DNA of 64,000 nucleotides, from positions 3,086,853 to 3,150,852 of the forward strand of contig NZ_CP036275.1 of NCBI RefSeq assembly GCF_007747795.1, in the 5' to 3' direction. The translations under genes were made by a program, and so were the position numbers. The stretch comes from Maioricimonas rarisocia (GTDB lineage: Bacteria; Planctomycetota; Planctomycetia; Planctomycetales; Planctomycetaceae). Every line of letters begins with the position of its first letter. Position 1 is the stretch's first letter. Shown here one piece after another: positions 9,048 through 17,877 of this stretch. A model generated the notes under the pieces. That model saw only the letters and a program-made list of their open reading frames with translations. It made no database searches and was not told the origin of the DNA.

Positions 9048-10226
9048 ATGAACGAAACGCATACTTCGGCCGGAGTCGCCCAGGCCACTCAGGCTGATCA
9101 GGTGCTGGAAACGATTCACACCCTGTCCGACCCGGTGACTGTTCCGGCACTGGAGAAGAAACTGGTCGGCTCAGCGAGGATTCCCAGACCGGAACTCGAG
9201 CGGCTGCTGGAAGAACAGGTATCGGCCGGGCGGCTGTACCGGTTCGCACCGTACGGCAGCAAGTCACCGCGGTACTGGGACCGCGACAGCGAAGAATACA
9301 CGCGGCAGCTGATCCAGAAGCGACTGACCGACCAGGCGGCGAAAGGGGAACGGCAGTCGCAATGGGCGATGACGAAGAACGCGCTGTACACCGCGATCAG
9401 TAAACGGGCAGGCGGCATCGACAAAGAGGCCTGCTATCGACTCCTGGGCGAACTGGTCCGAGAGGGACGCGTTTACGAGATGCCGAAGCTCCCCCGCAGT
9501 GGAACCGTCCGCTACAGCACCGAGCCGCCGCGGCCCGACGAATACCTGAAGGGGGCGGTGGAGAAGATCCGCAAGATGGCCTCGCAACTTGCCGGGGCGG
9601 ACGTTCCCGAAGCCGTCACGAAAGAGGCAGCAATCCGGCTGATTGCCGAGGCGTTCGGCGACGATCGTCGCGAGGAAGCGGCGACGATTCTGCTCGAGCG
9701 GCTGCAGATGATCGAGCCACCCGGGGGGGCCGGTGTGCGGCTGCGGGACCTGCGAGCATCGATCGACTTCCGCTGGCCGGACGAGGCCGATCTTCAGGAG
9801 ACGGTTCGATCACTCGAGTCGCGAGGCAAGATCCATCTTCGCGGAGACGACGAACTGACCGACGAAACGCGAGTCTCGACGCGGCCGGTTGAACAGGAGG
9901 CGGCCGCTGTCGCTGCCCCGGCACCGGGACCCGCGCCAGCCGACTTCGACCTCCTCGTCATGCAGGGCCTCCGGGAACTGACCGAAGAGCACCATCAGCG
10001 AACCCGTCGCGTGCCGATCCACGAGCTCCGCCAGTGGGTTCGCCAGCGATCCGGCGACGAGGCGGCGTCGCATCGCGTCTTCGACGATCGGCTCAAGCGG
10101 CTGCGGGCCGAGGGACGCGTGCGTTTTCTCGCCATCAGTGATACGTCCGGTGTGACGGAGGATCAGCTGGCGGCTGCGATCCCCGGCGTCCATGAAACGC
10201 TGTTCTACGTCGAGGAGGTGGCGTGA
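9048..10226 (+). CDS. Protein of tandem winged-helix-like segments (operon gene 2)
   Basis: The 392 residues have no family I can name. Four segments share a helix-helix-wing rhythm. Residues ~18-80 contain ELERLLEEQVSAGRLYRF; ~90-165 contain CYRLLGELVREGRVYEM; ~205-285 contain LQETVRSLESRGKIHLRG; ~315-390 contain FDDRLKRLRAEGRVRFL. Each has a leucine-rich helix ending in xxGR/K(L/V), followed by a beta wing, as in winged helix-turn-helix domains. A proline/alanine linker (AAAVAAPAPGPAPAD) separates the last one. A role in DNA binding or as an adaptor is inferred. Its TGA stop overlaps the GTG start of the next gene (GTGA, 10223-10226), which implies coupled translation and a stoichiometric partner. 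Confidence 0.7.
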   Translation: MNETHTSAGVAQATQADQVLETIHTLSDPVTVPALEKKLVGSARIPRPELERLLEEQVSAGRLYRFAPYGSKSPRYWDRDSEEYTRQLIQKRLTDQAAKGERQSQWAMTKNALYTAISKRAGGIDKEACYRLLGELVREGRVYEMPKLPRSGTVRYSTEPPRPDEYLKGAVEKIRKMASQLAGADVPEAVTKEAAIRLIAEAFGDDRREEAATILLERLQMIEPPGGAGVRLRDLRASIDFRWPDEADLQETVRSLESRGKIHLRGDDELTDETRVSTRPVEQEAAAVAAPAPGPAPADFDLLVMQGLRELTEEHHQRTRRVPIHELRQWVRQRSGDEAASHRVFDDRLKRLRAEGRVRFLAISDTSGVTEDQLAAAIPGVHETLFYVEEVA

Positions 10227-13200
10227 CGAATCCGTTCCTGCACGACGTCGTCTCCGGGCCATCACAGTACCGGCCGGAATGGGACGTACCCGATCTCAAC
10301 GCAGGCGCCACCGGGGCGCTCGAGCAGCGGCTGATCGAGTTGCGCGACAACCCCGGAGCCCCCCGCAAGATTCCCGTTCTGCTGGCGACGCCCGGCTTCG
10401 GAAAGACGCACCTGTTCGGCCGCATTGCCCATCGGCTGGCCGACGAAGTGCTGATGGTCTTCGTGCCGCAGGTGGAAGACCCCGCGCGCCCCCTCGATCA
10501 CATCCGGCGCGCCACCGTCGAGAGCCTGTTCCGAAGTGTTGATGGTCGGGACGAGACGCCGCTCGAGACGATCCTGGGACGGCTGTGCCACGAATCGGTT
10601 CGCACGTACTTCCACACATTGCCGGCCACGCTGCGGACCGAACATCGGCAGCTCGGCGAACGGCTGGAATCCGACTGGACGGAAGTCCCGCGACTGATGC
10701 GGAAGGTCAAACCGCTGCGCCCGTTTCTGCACCTGGCGGAGTCGGTGGCGAACCGGCATTCGCATCTGAGGCGATCGGTCGTGCAGGCGCTCGTGCTCGG
10801 CTGGTCCCCGTTGAAGACGCTGGCCCGCCGGTGGCTGCGCGGAGAGGAACTGTCCGAATCCGATCTGTCCCGTCTGGAGATCGAACAGGACGGCGGACCG
10901 CCGTCCGCCAGACAGGTCTTGCGAGCCGTTGCCGCGCTCCTGCCGGCCGGCATGCCGATTGTCCTCTGTTGTGACCAGCTCGAAGCGGTGCTGCGCGTTC
11001 CGAACGGACTGAAGACACTGACGAACGATCTCGTCGGTCTGCTGCAGGATGACGAACTGTCGAACCTGCTGATCGTCGTCAGTTGTCTCGAAGACCGCTG
11101 GTGGGAAGCGAAAAGCCAGGGGGGAACGACGGGGGGCCATACGATGTTCTACGATCGTGTGGAGACGTTCACGCTGGAATCGCCGCAGCCGCAGCAGATT
11201 CTCCGCCTGGTGCAGCAACGTCTGCAGAGCTGGCCCGCTCATCGTGTCGACTCGGTCTGGCCGTTCGATGCCGATTCGCTCAGGGAGTGGGCCCGCCTGG
11301 AATGCCCTTCCCCTCGCGGCACGCTCAAGGTGTGCGCCGCAGAGTTCGATCGGTGGATCGAGGAGGGACAGCCGGATCGTCTGATCCGGTTTGGTGACGG
11401 TCCTGTCGAGGCGATCGAAGACCATTTCCGCCGTGAGTGGGAGCGTGAGCTTTCGGAAATCCGCAGGGACGACAACCGCAGTTACATTCATGCTGACGAA
11501 GCGCGATTCAACAACGCATTGCTGGCGACTCTCGAACTGCTGCAGCGGCGCGATGCGGGCCGGGGCGACGACATCGGGGTGACGGATATTGAGAGGAACG
11601 TCATCCGCACCACTTCGGCGGTTCCCTGCTATGGCCACGCGGTCATGACTTCCGGAGCCGACGGATCCGCGGCCTGCACCGTCCTGATGCTTACCCGGAC
11701 CGACCAGACCCGTACCTTCACGGCTCATCTTGAAGCGCTGGAGCGGGCACTCGACGAACGGGATGCTCACGGCATCCTGATTCATCCCCGGCAGAACCCT
11801 CCTCTCGGCAAGACTCCCAACACGAAAGCACGAAAACTGTTCGACCGACTGATTGAGTCGAACCGGCTGACGTACTTCTCTCTCGTCGACCATCAGGAGG
11901 TTTACGAACAGCTCGAATGCTTCTGGAAGCTGCGAAGCGATGCCGCCAGCGGCGATCTGCTGGTGGACTCGCAGCACATTGACGTCGAGACGTTCGATCA
12001 ACTGGTCGTTGACGAGCTGAAGTACCTCGACTATCTCAAGCTGCTGGAACTGGTGTCCGGTTCGGCATTCTCACCGGTTGAACAGACGGAACCTGCGGAC
12101 ACATTCGGCGACAAGTCCGGCACTGTGGCGGAACCGGCGGCGGAGGGCCATCCGGAAAGTTCGCCGCCGACAACTGCACCCAGTGAGGAACCGGTGGCGG
12201 CCCCGGCTGTACCGGCGGCTGCGTCGGCTGCCGCGGTGGACGTCGTGGCAACGACTGGGCAGACGAACGAAGCGGTGGCGACAGTCGAGTCGTCCGCTCT
12301 GTCAACCGACGGGTGGGCGGCGGAGCTGCTCCGGCAGGTCGTCCGCGAATTGCGGAACTTCAATGTCGACGTTGCACCGGTTGGAGTGCAGACGGGTGCC
12401 CGGTTTGCCCGTCTGACGGTCGGTGCCCGGGGACGGACCACCGTCAACCACGTCCGCAATCGTGCCGAGGACCTCAAGATCCGTCTGGCAGACGTCGACC
12501 ATATGCCGGTCATCGCCTCGCAATCGGACGGCATCAGTATCGACGTGCAGTTGCCAGAGGATTATCGCCGACAGGTCACGCTGGGGGAACTGCGCGAGTC
12601 GGCTCCGGAAACCGCTGGAACCGCACCGGTTTTCCCCGTCGGACAGGATGTGGCGGGCCGCGGCTACTGGGCCGACTTCTCCGATTCGAATCACGCCCAT
12701 TACCTGGTGGCCGGCACGACGGGAAGCGGCAAGAGCGAGTTTCTGAAGTCGCTGATGGCCGGGATGGCTGGCCTTCTCGGACCGGATCGATTGCGGTTCC
12801 TGCCGATCGATCCCAAGCGGGTGACGTTCGGCCAGTCCGCTGCCAGTCCGTACTTCGGCCCGCCGGGACAGCAGACAGGCGTGGCTCATACGGCAGAGGA
12901 AACCGGCCCGCTCCTCGAATGGTGCAGTGACGAGACCGAGCGCCGCTACAAGATGTTCGCCCGCCGCGGCGTCAGCGATCTGGGGAAACTCGATCCACAG
13001 GATCCGTCGACACCTCCACGGGTGATCGTCGTCTGTGACGAGTTCCCCGATCTGATCTCCGATCCTGCGCTGAAACAGGAGCTGGAACGGTTTCTGGTGA
13101 AGACCGCCACCAAGGCCCGCGCCGCCGGGATTCACCTGGTGCTCGCGGCCCAGCGACCCGAGGCGAAAGTCGTCACGCCGCAACTTCGTTCGAATCTGCC

Positions 13201-13381
13201 GGGGCGCGTCTGCTTGCGCGTCGCTTCCAGTGCCGACTCGCGGATTGTGCTGGACCAGTCGGATGCTGCCGATCTGCTGGGGCGGGGGGATCTGTTGTGG
13301 AAGGACGGGATGGGGCTGCGTCGACTGCAGGCTCCGCTGGTCTCGCCGGACGAGTTCGACGATGCGCTGCGAATCCGCTGA
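10223..13381 (+). CDS. Large protein with N-terminal AAA-type ATPase and C-terminal FtsK/HerA-like DNA translocase domain (operon gene 3)
   Basis: This is a 1052-residue product. The N-terminal P-loop NTPase has Walker A ATPGFGKT (55-62), a Walker B-like IVLCCDQLEAV near residue 250, and a sensor-1-like LIVVSCLEDRWWE around 286. Residues ~430-610 form a globular region I cannot assign (LIHPRQNPPLGKTPNTKARK, YFSLVDHQEVYEQLECFW). Residues ~625-700 are a proline/alanine/glutamate-rich linker. The C-terminal domain is FtsK/SpoIIIE/HerA-like: HYLVAGTTGSGKSEFLKSLM (Walker A 831-838), RVIVVCDEFPDLI (Walker B), HLVLAAQRPEAKVVTPQLRS, and the RVCLRVASSADSRIVLDQSD arginine-rich end seen in FtsK. There are no membrane segments and no gamma domain. 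It probably moves or remodels DNA under control of its kinase and winged-helix partners. Confidence 0.85.
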   Translation: MTNPFLHDVVSGPSQYRPEWDVPDLNAGATGALEQRLIELRDNPGAPRKIPVLLATPGFGKTHLFGRIAHRLADEVLMVFVPQVEDPARPLDHIRRATVESLFRSVDGRDETPLETILGRLCHESVRTYFHTLPATLRTEHRQLGERLESDWTEVPRLMRKVKPLRPFLHLAESVANRHSHLRRSVVQALVLGWSPLKTLARRWLRGEELSESDLSRLEIEQDGGPPSARQVLRAVAALLPAGMPIVLCCDQLEAVLRVPNGLKTLTNDLVGLLQDDELSNLLIVVSCLEDRWWEAKSQGGTTGGHTMFYDRVETFTLESPQPQQILRLVQQRLQSWPAHRVDSVWPFDADSLREWARLECPSPRGTLKVCAAEFDRWIEEGQPDRLIRFGDGPVEAIEDHFRREWERELSEIRRDDNRSYIHADEARFNNALLATLELLQRRDAGRGDDIGVTDIERNVIRTTSAVPCYGHAVMTSGADGSAACTVLMLTRTDQTRTFTAHLEALERALDERDAHGILIHPRQNPPLGKTPNTKARKLFDRLIESNRLTYFSLVDHQEVYEQLECFWKLRSDAASGDLLVDSQHIDVETFDQLVVDELKYLDYLKLLELVSGSAFSPVEQTEPADTFGDKSGTVAEPAAEGHPESSPPTTAPSEEPVAAPAVPAAASAAAVDVVATTGQTNEAVATVESSALSTDGWAAELLRQVVRELRNFNVDVAPVGVQTGARFARLTVGARGRTTVNHVRNRAEDLKIRLADVDHMPVIASQSDGISIDVQLPEDYRRQVTLGELRESAPETAGTAPVFPVGQDVAGRGYWADFSDSNHAHYLVAGTTGSGKSEFLKSLMAGMAGLLGPDRLRFLPIDPKRVTFGQSAASPYFGPPGQQTGVAHTAEETGPLLEWCSDETERRYKMFARRGVSDLGKLDPQDPSTPPRVIVVCDEFPDLISDPALKQELERFLVKTATKARAAGIHLVLAAQRPEAKVVTPQLRSNLPGRVCLRVASSADSRIVLDQSDAADLLGRGDLLWKDGMGLRRLQAPLVSPDEFDDALRIR

Positions 13382-13544
13382 GAGGCTCCGGACGCCTTCC
13401 GCTCCGGAGGAACGCGGGGGAAGACCCCATGGACGCCTCCGCGGAATCTGGGTACCCTGCGTCTGCGCTCGCCCATATCCAGAAGCTTGGGATTCACTCC
13501 TCCCCCGGGAATCCGACTGACAAACTCCAAAGCGGACGAATTCG

Positions 13545-15053
13545 ATGTGTGGCATTGTCGGCCTGTTTGGCGAGTCCGACGAAACCGCTGTGCGCGAAAT
13601 GCTGCAGCGTCTGGCCCACCGGGGGCCGGACGGCGAGCGATGCAGCCAGCTCAGCGACATCACTGCGGTGCTGGGGCACCGGCGGCTGGCGATCATTGAT
13701 CCGGTCGGCGGCGATCAGCCCATTCCCGACCTCGCCGCCCCGGACCGGCGGGCGATCGTCTCGAACGGGATGCTTTACAACTACCGGCAGATCCGCGAGC
13801 GATTCGCCGAAGAGCCGTTCGTGACCTCTTCGGATGCCGAGTCGATCTTCAAAATCTGTCTGGCGGATGACACTGCGGCGGTCGACCAGCTCGACGGCAT
13901 GTTCGCGTTTCTGGTCGTGAACGGTAATCGGCTGATTGCAGCCCGGGACCCGATCGGCATCAAACCGCTGTACTTTGCGCGAACCGGCGACCGACTCGTT
14001 TTCGCCTCGGAGATCAAGGCGTTTTCGGGCCTGGATGAGGGGATCGAAGAGTTCCCCGCCGGCCACGTGCTGACGGCCGATCTGAAGACCGGTGAACATA
14101 CCCTGGATCGGTACTTTCGCGTGCCCGAGCCGACCTCGGAAATCCATGAGGTCAACGAGGCTGTCGAGCGGATCCGCGAGACGCTCAAAGCGTCCGTCGC
14201 CAAGCGCCTGCAGAGCGATGTGCCGCTCGGCTGCTTCCTCTCGGGTGGCCTGGACAGTTCGATCATCACGGCACTGGCCTGCCGTCATCAGCCGGACATG
14301 CACACCTTTGCCGTCGGTATCGAAGGTTCGAATGACCTGCTCGCGTCACGCCGCGTTGCCGAGCATCTGGGCACGCGCCATCACGAGTTCGTTATCACGG
14401 CAGACGACGTCCGCGAGGCTCTGCCACAGATTCTCTATTATCTCGAAAGCTACGATCGCGATCTGGTCCGGTCGGCTGTCCCCTGCTGGTTCGTATCGCA
14501 ACTGGCGTCAAAAATCGTCACCGTCGTGCTGACGGGCGAAGGGGCCGATGAACTGTTCGCCGGCTACGCCTACCACAAGACGTATCACGACGGTGCGGCG
14601 CTGATGCAGGAACTGCACCGCAGCATCGGGGCCATGCACAACGTCAACCTGCAGCGGGTCGACCGCATGACGATGGCCCACGGACTCGAAGCGCGGGTGC
14701 CGTTTCTCGACCGCGATGTGATCGAGTTGGGCATGCAGATCGCTCCGGAGCTGAAGCTGCCGCCCGGCTCGTCCAGCGGCGACGAGAAGTGGATCCTCCG
14801 CAAAGCGTTCGAGGATCTGCTGCCGCACGAAATCGTCTGGCGCGACAAGGAGCAGTTTGACGAAGGGAGCGGCCTGTCCGGCCTGCTTCAGCAGATCGTT
14901 CCCAGCAAGGAACCGGTCAGTGCGCTGCCGGACGGACGCAGGCCACGAAACTCCGAGGAGGCCTGGTACGCCCGTCTGCTCGGCGAACGATTTGTCGACG
15001 CGCCGGCGGTCTTCCGCCTGACGGCCCGCTGGGAAGACAATCGGGTCGACTGA
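13545..15053 (+). CDS. asnB: Asparagine synthase (glutamine-hydrolysing)
   Basis: This 502-residue enzyme converts aspartate to asparagine with glutamine and ATP. It starts MCGIVGLFG, so after Met removal Cys1 is the glutaminase nucleophile, which fixes the start at 13545. Landmarks are RLAHRGPDGE, the glutamine-site NGMLYNYRQIR and SSDAESIF, then the ATP-pyrophosphatase domain with SGGLDSSIIT, the LTGEGADELFAGY loop, and EARVPFLDRDVIE. The length is close to E. coli AsnB, shorter than the AsnB3 type. It is followed 83 bases later by a nitrilase-family gene on the same strand. The pair may act together in amide or ammonia metabolism, but that is inference. Confidence 0.93.
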   Translation: MCGIVGLFGESDETAVREMLQRLAHRGPDGERCSQLSDITAVLGHRRLAIIDPVGGDQPIPDLAAPDRRAIVSNGMLYNYRQIRERFAEEPFVTSSDAESIFKICLADDTAAVDQLDGMFAFLVVNGNRLIAARDPIGIKPLYFARTGDRLVFASEIKAFSGLDEGIEEFPAGHVLTADLKTGEHTLDRYFRVPEPTSEIHEVNEAVERIRETLKASVAKRLQSDVPLGCFLSGGLDSSIITALACRHQPDMHTFAVGIEGSNDLLASRRVAEHLGTRHHEFVITADDVREALPQILYYLESYDRDLVRSAVPCWFVSQLASKIVTVVLTGEGADELFAGYAYHKTYHDGAALMQELHRSIGAMHNVNLQRVDRMTMAHGLEARVPFLDRDVIELGMQIAPELKLPPGSSSGDEKWILRKAFEDLLPHEIVWRDKEQFDEGSGLSGLLQQIVPSKEPVSALPDGRRPRNSEEAWYARLLGERFVDAPAVFRLTARWEDNRVD

Positions 15054-15136
15054 AAGATCGGGGTTGCTCCGGACTGACGACACCCGGGGCGCTTGTGCCA
15101 ACGACTCACAGAACAGCTTTCAGGGACGAACCGGCC

Positions 15137-16042
15137 ATGAATTCTGAATCACGTGCCAGTAACGCGCGTATGTTGCGGGCCGCTGTGGCCCAGATTGACG
15201 CGATCCCCTACGAGATCGAAGCGAACGTCGACAAGCATTTCCGGGCGATCGAGAAGGCGCGCGAGGCGAACGTCGACCTGCTGGTGTTTCCCGAACTGTC
15301 GATCTGCGGCTACCACGTTGGCATGCGGGCCCCCGAGATCGCCATCGAGCGGGATGATCGTCTGCTCATCGAACTGGCGAAAGAATCCGGTCCGATGAAA
15401 ACCATTGTCGGCTTCGTCGAAGATGGCTTCGCCGCCCAGCTGCACAATACCTGCGCCGTTCTTCATGACGGGCATGTACAGTTCATTCACCGCAAGCTCA
15501 ACCTGGCGTCGTACGGAATTCTGGACGAGAAGAAGCACTTCGCCGGCGGCCGCTACATCGACGTGTTCGAGCAGCGGGAGCCGTGGATCGGAGCGATCCT
15601 GGTCTGTGCCGACGTCTGGAACCCGGCACTGGTGCATCTGTCGGCCCTGTACGGAGCGACGATTCTCATTGCACCGGTCGCGTCGTCCGAGAAGGCACTT
15701 GCGGGAGAGTTTTCCAACCCGCAGGGCTGGGAGACGGTCATCCGTTTCTATGCAATGATCTACGGCCTGCCGATCGTGTTCGCGAATTTCGCGTCACAGC
15801 AGGTCGTTAACGAAGATCGCTTCTGGGGCGGCAGTTGCATCGTCGATCCCTACGGGCGGACAGTCATCCAGGCGGGAGACGAGGAAGACCTGATCATTGC
15901 CGACCTCGACTATAACACCGTTCGCGATGCCCGATTCCGCCTGCCGACGGTTCGCGATTCGAACCTGGATCTGATCCACCGCGAGATTAACCGGCTGGCG
16001 AACCGGGTCGGTGTCCCGATGGGAACGCGGTCGCGGTCGTAG
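15137..16042 (+). CDS. Carbon-nitrogen hydrolase (nitrilase superfamily amidohydrolase)
   Basis: The product is a 301-residue cytoplasmic hydrolase of amides or N-carbamyl compounds. The catalytic triad is visible: Glu in LLVFPELSICGYH, Lys in HRKLNLASYG, and Cys in ILVCADVWNP. The HRKLNLASYG segment and the following LDEKKHFAGGRYIDVF resemble the glutaminase-like nitrilases. ATG 15137 has AGGGAC upstream at 15122-15127; the frame also runs back to 15095 without support. Its position behind asnB suggests that both handle amide nitrogen. A role as beta-ureidopropionase, N-carbamoylputrescine amidase or omega-amidase cannot be separated by eye. Confidence 0.87.
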   Translation: MNSESRASNARMLRAAVAQIDAIPYEIEANVDKHFRAIEKAREANVDLLVFPELSICGYHVGMRAPEIAIERDDRLLIELAKESGPMKTIVGFVEDGFAAQLHNTCAVLHDGHVQFIHRKLNLASYGILDEKKHFAGGRYIDVFEQREPWIGAILVCADVWNPALVHLSALYGATILIAPVASSEKALAGEFSNPQGWETVIRFYAMIYGLPIVFANFASQQVVNEDRFWGGSCIVDPYGRTVIQAGDEEDLIIADLDYNTVRDARFRLPTVRDSNLDLIHREINRLANRVGVPMGTRSRS

Positions 16043-16083
16043 CGCCGACCGCACGGCTGCCGGATTCCCGAGAATTCCCCCCG

Positions 16084-16112
16084 TTGACCCGCTCTGGTCC
16101 CGTGCGTATATT
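16084..16112 (+). promoter_or_regulatory. Sigma-70-type promoter of arsR
   Basis: TTGACC at 16084-16089 and TATATT at 16107-16112 are separated by exactly 17 bases and match the -35 and -10 consensus well. The expected transcription start (about 16119) lies only a few bases before the arsR ATG at 16126, so the message would be nearly leaderless. The -10 box is covered by the operator at 16110-16125. Confidence 0.6.
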
Positions 16113-16125
16113 CGCTTTGGTGAAT
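16110..16125. promoter_or_regulatory. ArsR operator, site 1 (arsR promoter)
   Basis: The interrupted inverted repeat ATTCGC-TTTG-GTGAAT overlaps the -10 region and abuts the arsR ATG. It matches the second site at 16517-16532 in one half and differs by one base in the other half. This pattern is expected for binding by the ArsR dimer and for autorepression. Confidence 0.6.
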
Positions 16126-16482
16126 ATGGATGCCTCGCTCCGACAACTCGATCTGGTGACCGTCTTCCGGGCGTGCGCCGACCGGACGCGGCTGCGGATT
16201 CTGAATCTGCTGCGTGGGGGGGAACTGTGCGTCTGCGATCTGGTGGACGTGCTTGATGTTCCCCAGCCGACTGCGTCGCGGCACCTGGCCTACCTGCGAA
16301 AGGCGGGGCTCGTCGTAGCCCGTAAGGAAGGGCTGTGGCACTACTACCGCCTGGTCTCCAGCGAGTCCGAATTTCACCGGAAACTGCTCGAATGTCTGCA
16401 GGCCTGTGCCGATGTGGATGCCGAGCTGAACGGTGACCAGGAACGGTTGCGGCTGGGGTGCCGGCCGGATTGCTGCGATTGA
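16126..16482 (+). CDS. arsR: ArsR-family arsenic/metalloid-responsive repressor
   Basis: This is a 118-residue winged-helix regulator. The metalloid-binding motif [20 protein letters not shown] carries the ELCVCDL cysteines of ArsR type I sensors, here on the helix just before the recognition helix ([17 protein letters not shown]). The C-terminus has further cysteines (CLQACAD, CRPDCCD) that might add binding ligands. ATG 16126 is chosen because the longer frame begins inside the -35 box of the promoter. The regulator binds DNA without As(III) and is released on binding it. Two identical-looking operators flank it, one in front of itself and one in front of acr3. Confidence 0.9.
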   Translation: MDASLRQLDLVTVFRACADRTRLRILNLLRGGELCVCDLVDVLDVPQPTASRHLAYLRKAGLVVARKEGLWHYYRLVSSESEFHRKLLECLQACADVDAELNGDQERLRLGCRPDCCD

Positions 16483-16516
16483 ACGGACGAACGTATTCTC
16501 TTTTTTTGATGAATAT

Positions 16517-16532
16517 ATTCGCTTGTGCGAAT
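16517..16532. promoter_or_regulatory. ArsR operator, site 2 (acr3 promoter)
   Basis: This is a perfect 6-bp inverted repeat with a 4-base spacer, ATTCGC-TTGT-GCGAAT. A TATATT box at 16514-16519 overlaps its left half. It lies 18 bases before the acr3 start codon, downstream of arsR, so acr3 and the genes behind it probably have their own ArsR-controlled promoter. Confidence 0.6.
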
Positions 16533-16550
16533 GTTTGGTGGAGAGTCACG

Positions 16551-17786
16551 ATGACGAAGGAGTCTTGCGACGGTCTCTCGAGGTCGGCGGGAATGGGATT
16601 CTTCGAGCGGTATCTCACGCTGTGGGTGGTGCTCTGCATCGCAGCCGGCATCGCTCTCGGAAAACTGGTGCCGGACCTGGCGCAGACGCTCGATGCGATG
16701 TCGATTCATCTGGACGGGGCGCCGGTTGTGTCGATTCCGATCGCGGTCTGTCTGTTCTTCATGATGTATCCGATCATGGCGAAGATCGATTTCTCGCAGG
16801 TGGCCCGGGCCGGGACCGCGGGGAAGCCGTTGGTGCTGACACTCGCGCTGAACTGGCTGATCAAACCTTTCACGATGTACGCCATCGCGCTGTTCTTTCT
16901 GGGCACGGTCTTTCTGGGAGCCATCGGGCCGGAGGCCGTCGACCACGTCAAGGTCCCGCTCGGGCTCGATCTGCCGGTCGGGTCCGAGTACGGCGCCGGT
17001 CAGGTCGTGCTTGTTGACGGTGCGAGGATGCTCGAAGTTCCGCTGTGGAGGAGTTACCTGGCCGGTTGCATTCTGCTCGGGATCGCCCCCTGCACCGCCA
17101 TGGTGCTGGTGTGGGGATATCTGGCCCGGGGAAACGACAGCCACACACTGGTGATGGTGGCCGTCAACTCGCTGGTCATGCTGCTTCTGTACGGTGCGCT
17201 GGGAGGGTACCTGCTGGGAGTTGGAGAATTGCCGGTCCCCTGGTCGGCGCTGCTGCTGTCGATCGCGGCGTATGTCGCATTGCCGCTGGCAGCCGGCTAC
17301 ACCTCCCGCAGGTGGCTGATCGCGACGCGCGGAGAAACCTGGTTCCGCGAACGGTTTCTCAAGCGGCTGGCACCGGTGACGATGATCGCCCTGCTGGTGA
17401 CGCTGGTGCTGCTGTTTTCGCTCAAGGGTGACGTCATTCTCGCCAACCCGGCGACGATTCTCTGGATCGCCGTCCCACTGTTTGTGCAGACAATCCTCAT
17501 TTTTGCCATCGGGTATGCCGCCGCGAATCTGTTCGGTCTCTCGTACGAGAACGCGGCCCCGACCGCGATGATCGGAGCGTCGAACCATTTTGAAGTGGCG
17601 ATCGCAACAGCCGTGATGCTGTACGGCCTCTCCTCCGGGGCGGCGCTGGCGACGGTGGTCGGCGTGCTGATTGAGGTTCCCGTGATGCTGATGCTCGTTC
17701 GGTTCTGCACACGTACGCAGCACTGGTTCGACGCCGAAGCGACGGACTCGGCCGTCCACCAGACGGCAACGGCGGTGGAGAACTGA
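16551..17786 (+). CDS. acr3: ACR3-type arsenite efflux permease
   Basis: The 411-residue inner-membrane protein has about ten hydrophobic segments. It exports As(III) using the proton motive force. ACR3 signatures are [21 protein letters not shown] at the start, [19 protein letters not shown], the [18 protein letters not shown] segment with the conserved cysteine needed for transport, and [15 protein letters not shown] near the end. ATG 16551 has GGTGGAGAG upstream at 16537-16545, and the longer frame would run through the operator. It is the second gene of the arsenic island, and a possible 29-codon ORF starts one base after its stop. Confidence 0.93.
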   Translation: MTKESCDGLSRSAGMGFFERYLTLWVVLCIAAGIALGKLVPDLAQTLDAMSIHLDGAPVVSIPIAVCLFFMMYPIMAKIDFSQVARAGTAGKPLVLTLALNWLIKPFTMYAIALFFLGTVFLGAIGPEAVDHVKVPLGLDLPVGSEYGAGQVVLVDGARMLEVPLWRSYLAGCILLGIAPCTAMVLVWGYLARGNDSHTLVMVAVNSLVMLLLYGALGGYLLGVGELPVPWSALLLSIAAYVALPLAAGYTSRRWLIATRGETWFRERFLKRLAPVTMIALLVTLVLLFSLKGDVILANPATILWIAVPLFVQTILIFAIGYAAANLFGLSYENAAPTAMIGASNHFEVAIATAVMLYGLSSGAALATVVGVLIEVPVMLMLVRFCTRTQHWFDAEATDSAVHQTATAVEN

Positions 17787-17787
17787 C

Positions 17788-17877
17788 ATGCACCAGACAC
17801 AACACGCCGATCAGCCCGACTCCGACCGGTTCCACATGGCGAAGCGGTCGCAGGCGACAGCCGTCTGTTTCGAGTGA
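17788..17877 (+). CDS. Possible 29-residue peptide between acr3 and arsC
   Basis: ATG 17788 lies one base after the acr3 stop and has a strong GGTGGAG at 17774-17780 with seven-base spacing. The frame encodes a hydrophilic, histidine-containing peptide ([20 protein letters not shown] and nine more residues, including one Cys) before TGA at 17875-17877. I do not recognise it. It could be a real small protein, a coupling ORF, or chance. Only its ribosome-binding site and position support it. Confidence 0.25.
   Translation: MHQTQHADQPDSDRFHMAKRSQATAVCFE

Noticed and set aside
7758-13381. Known BREX, Pgl, DISARM or Dnd/Dpt system
   Set aside because: No PglZ, methyltransferase, DrmA/B or Dnd/Dpt proteins are adjacent, and the protein sizes and order do not fit those systems.
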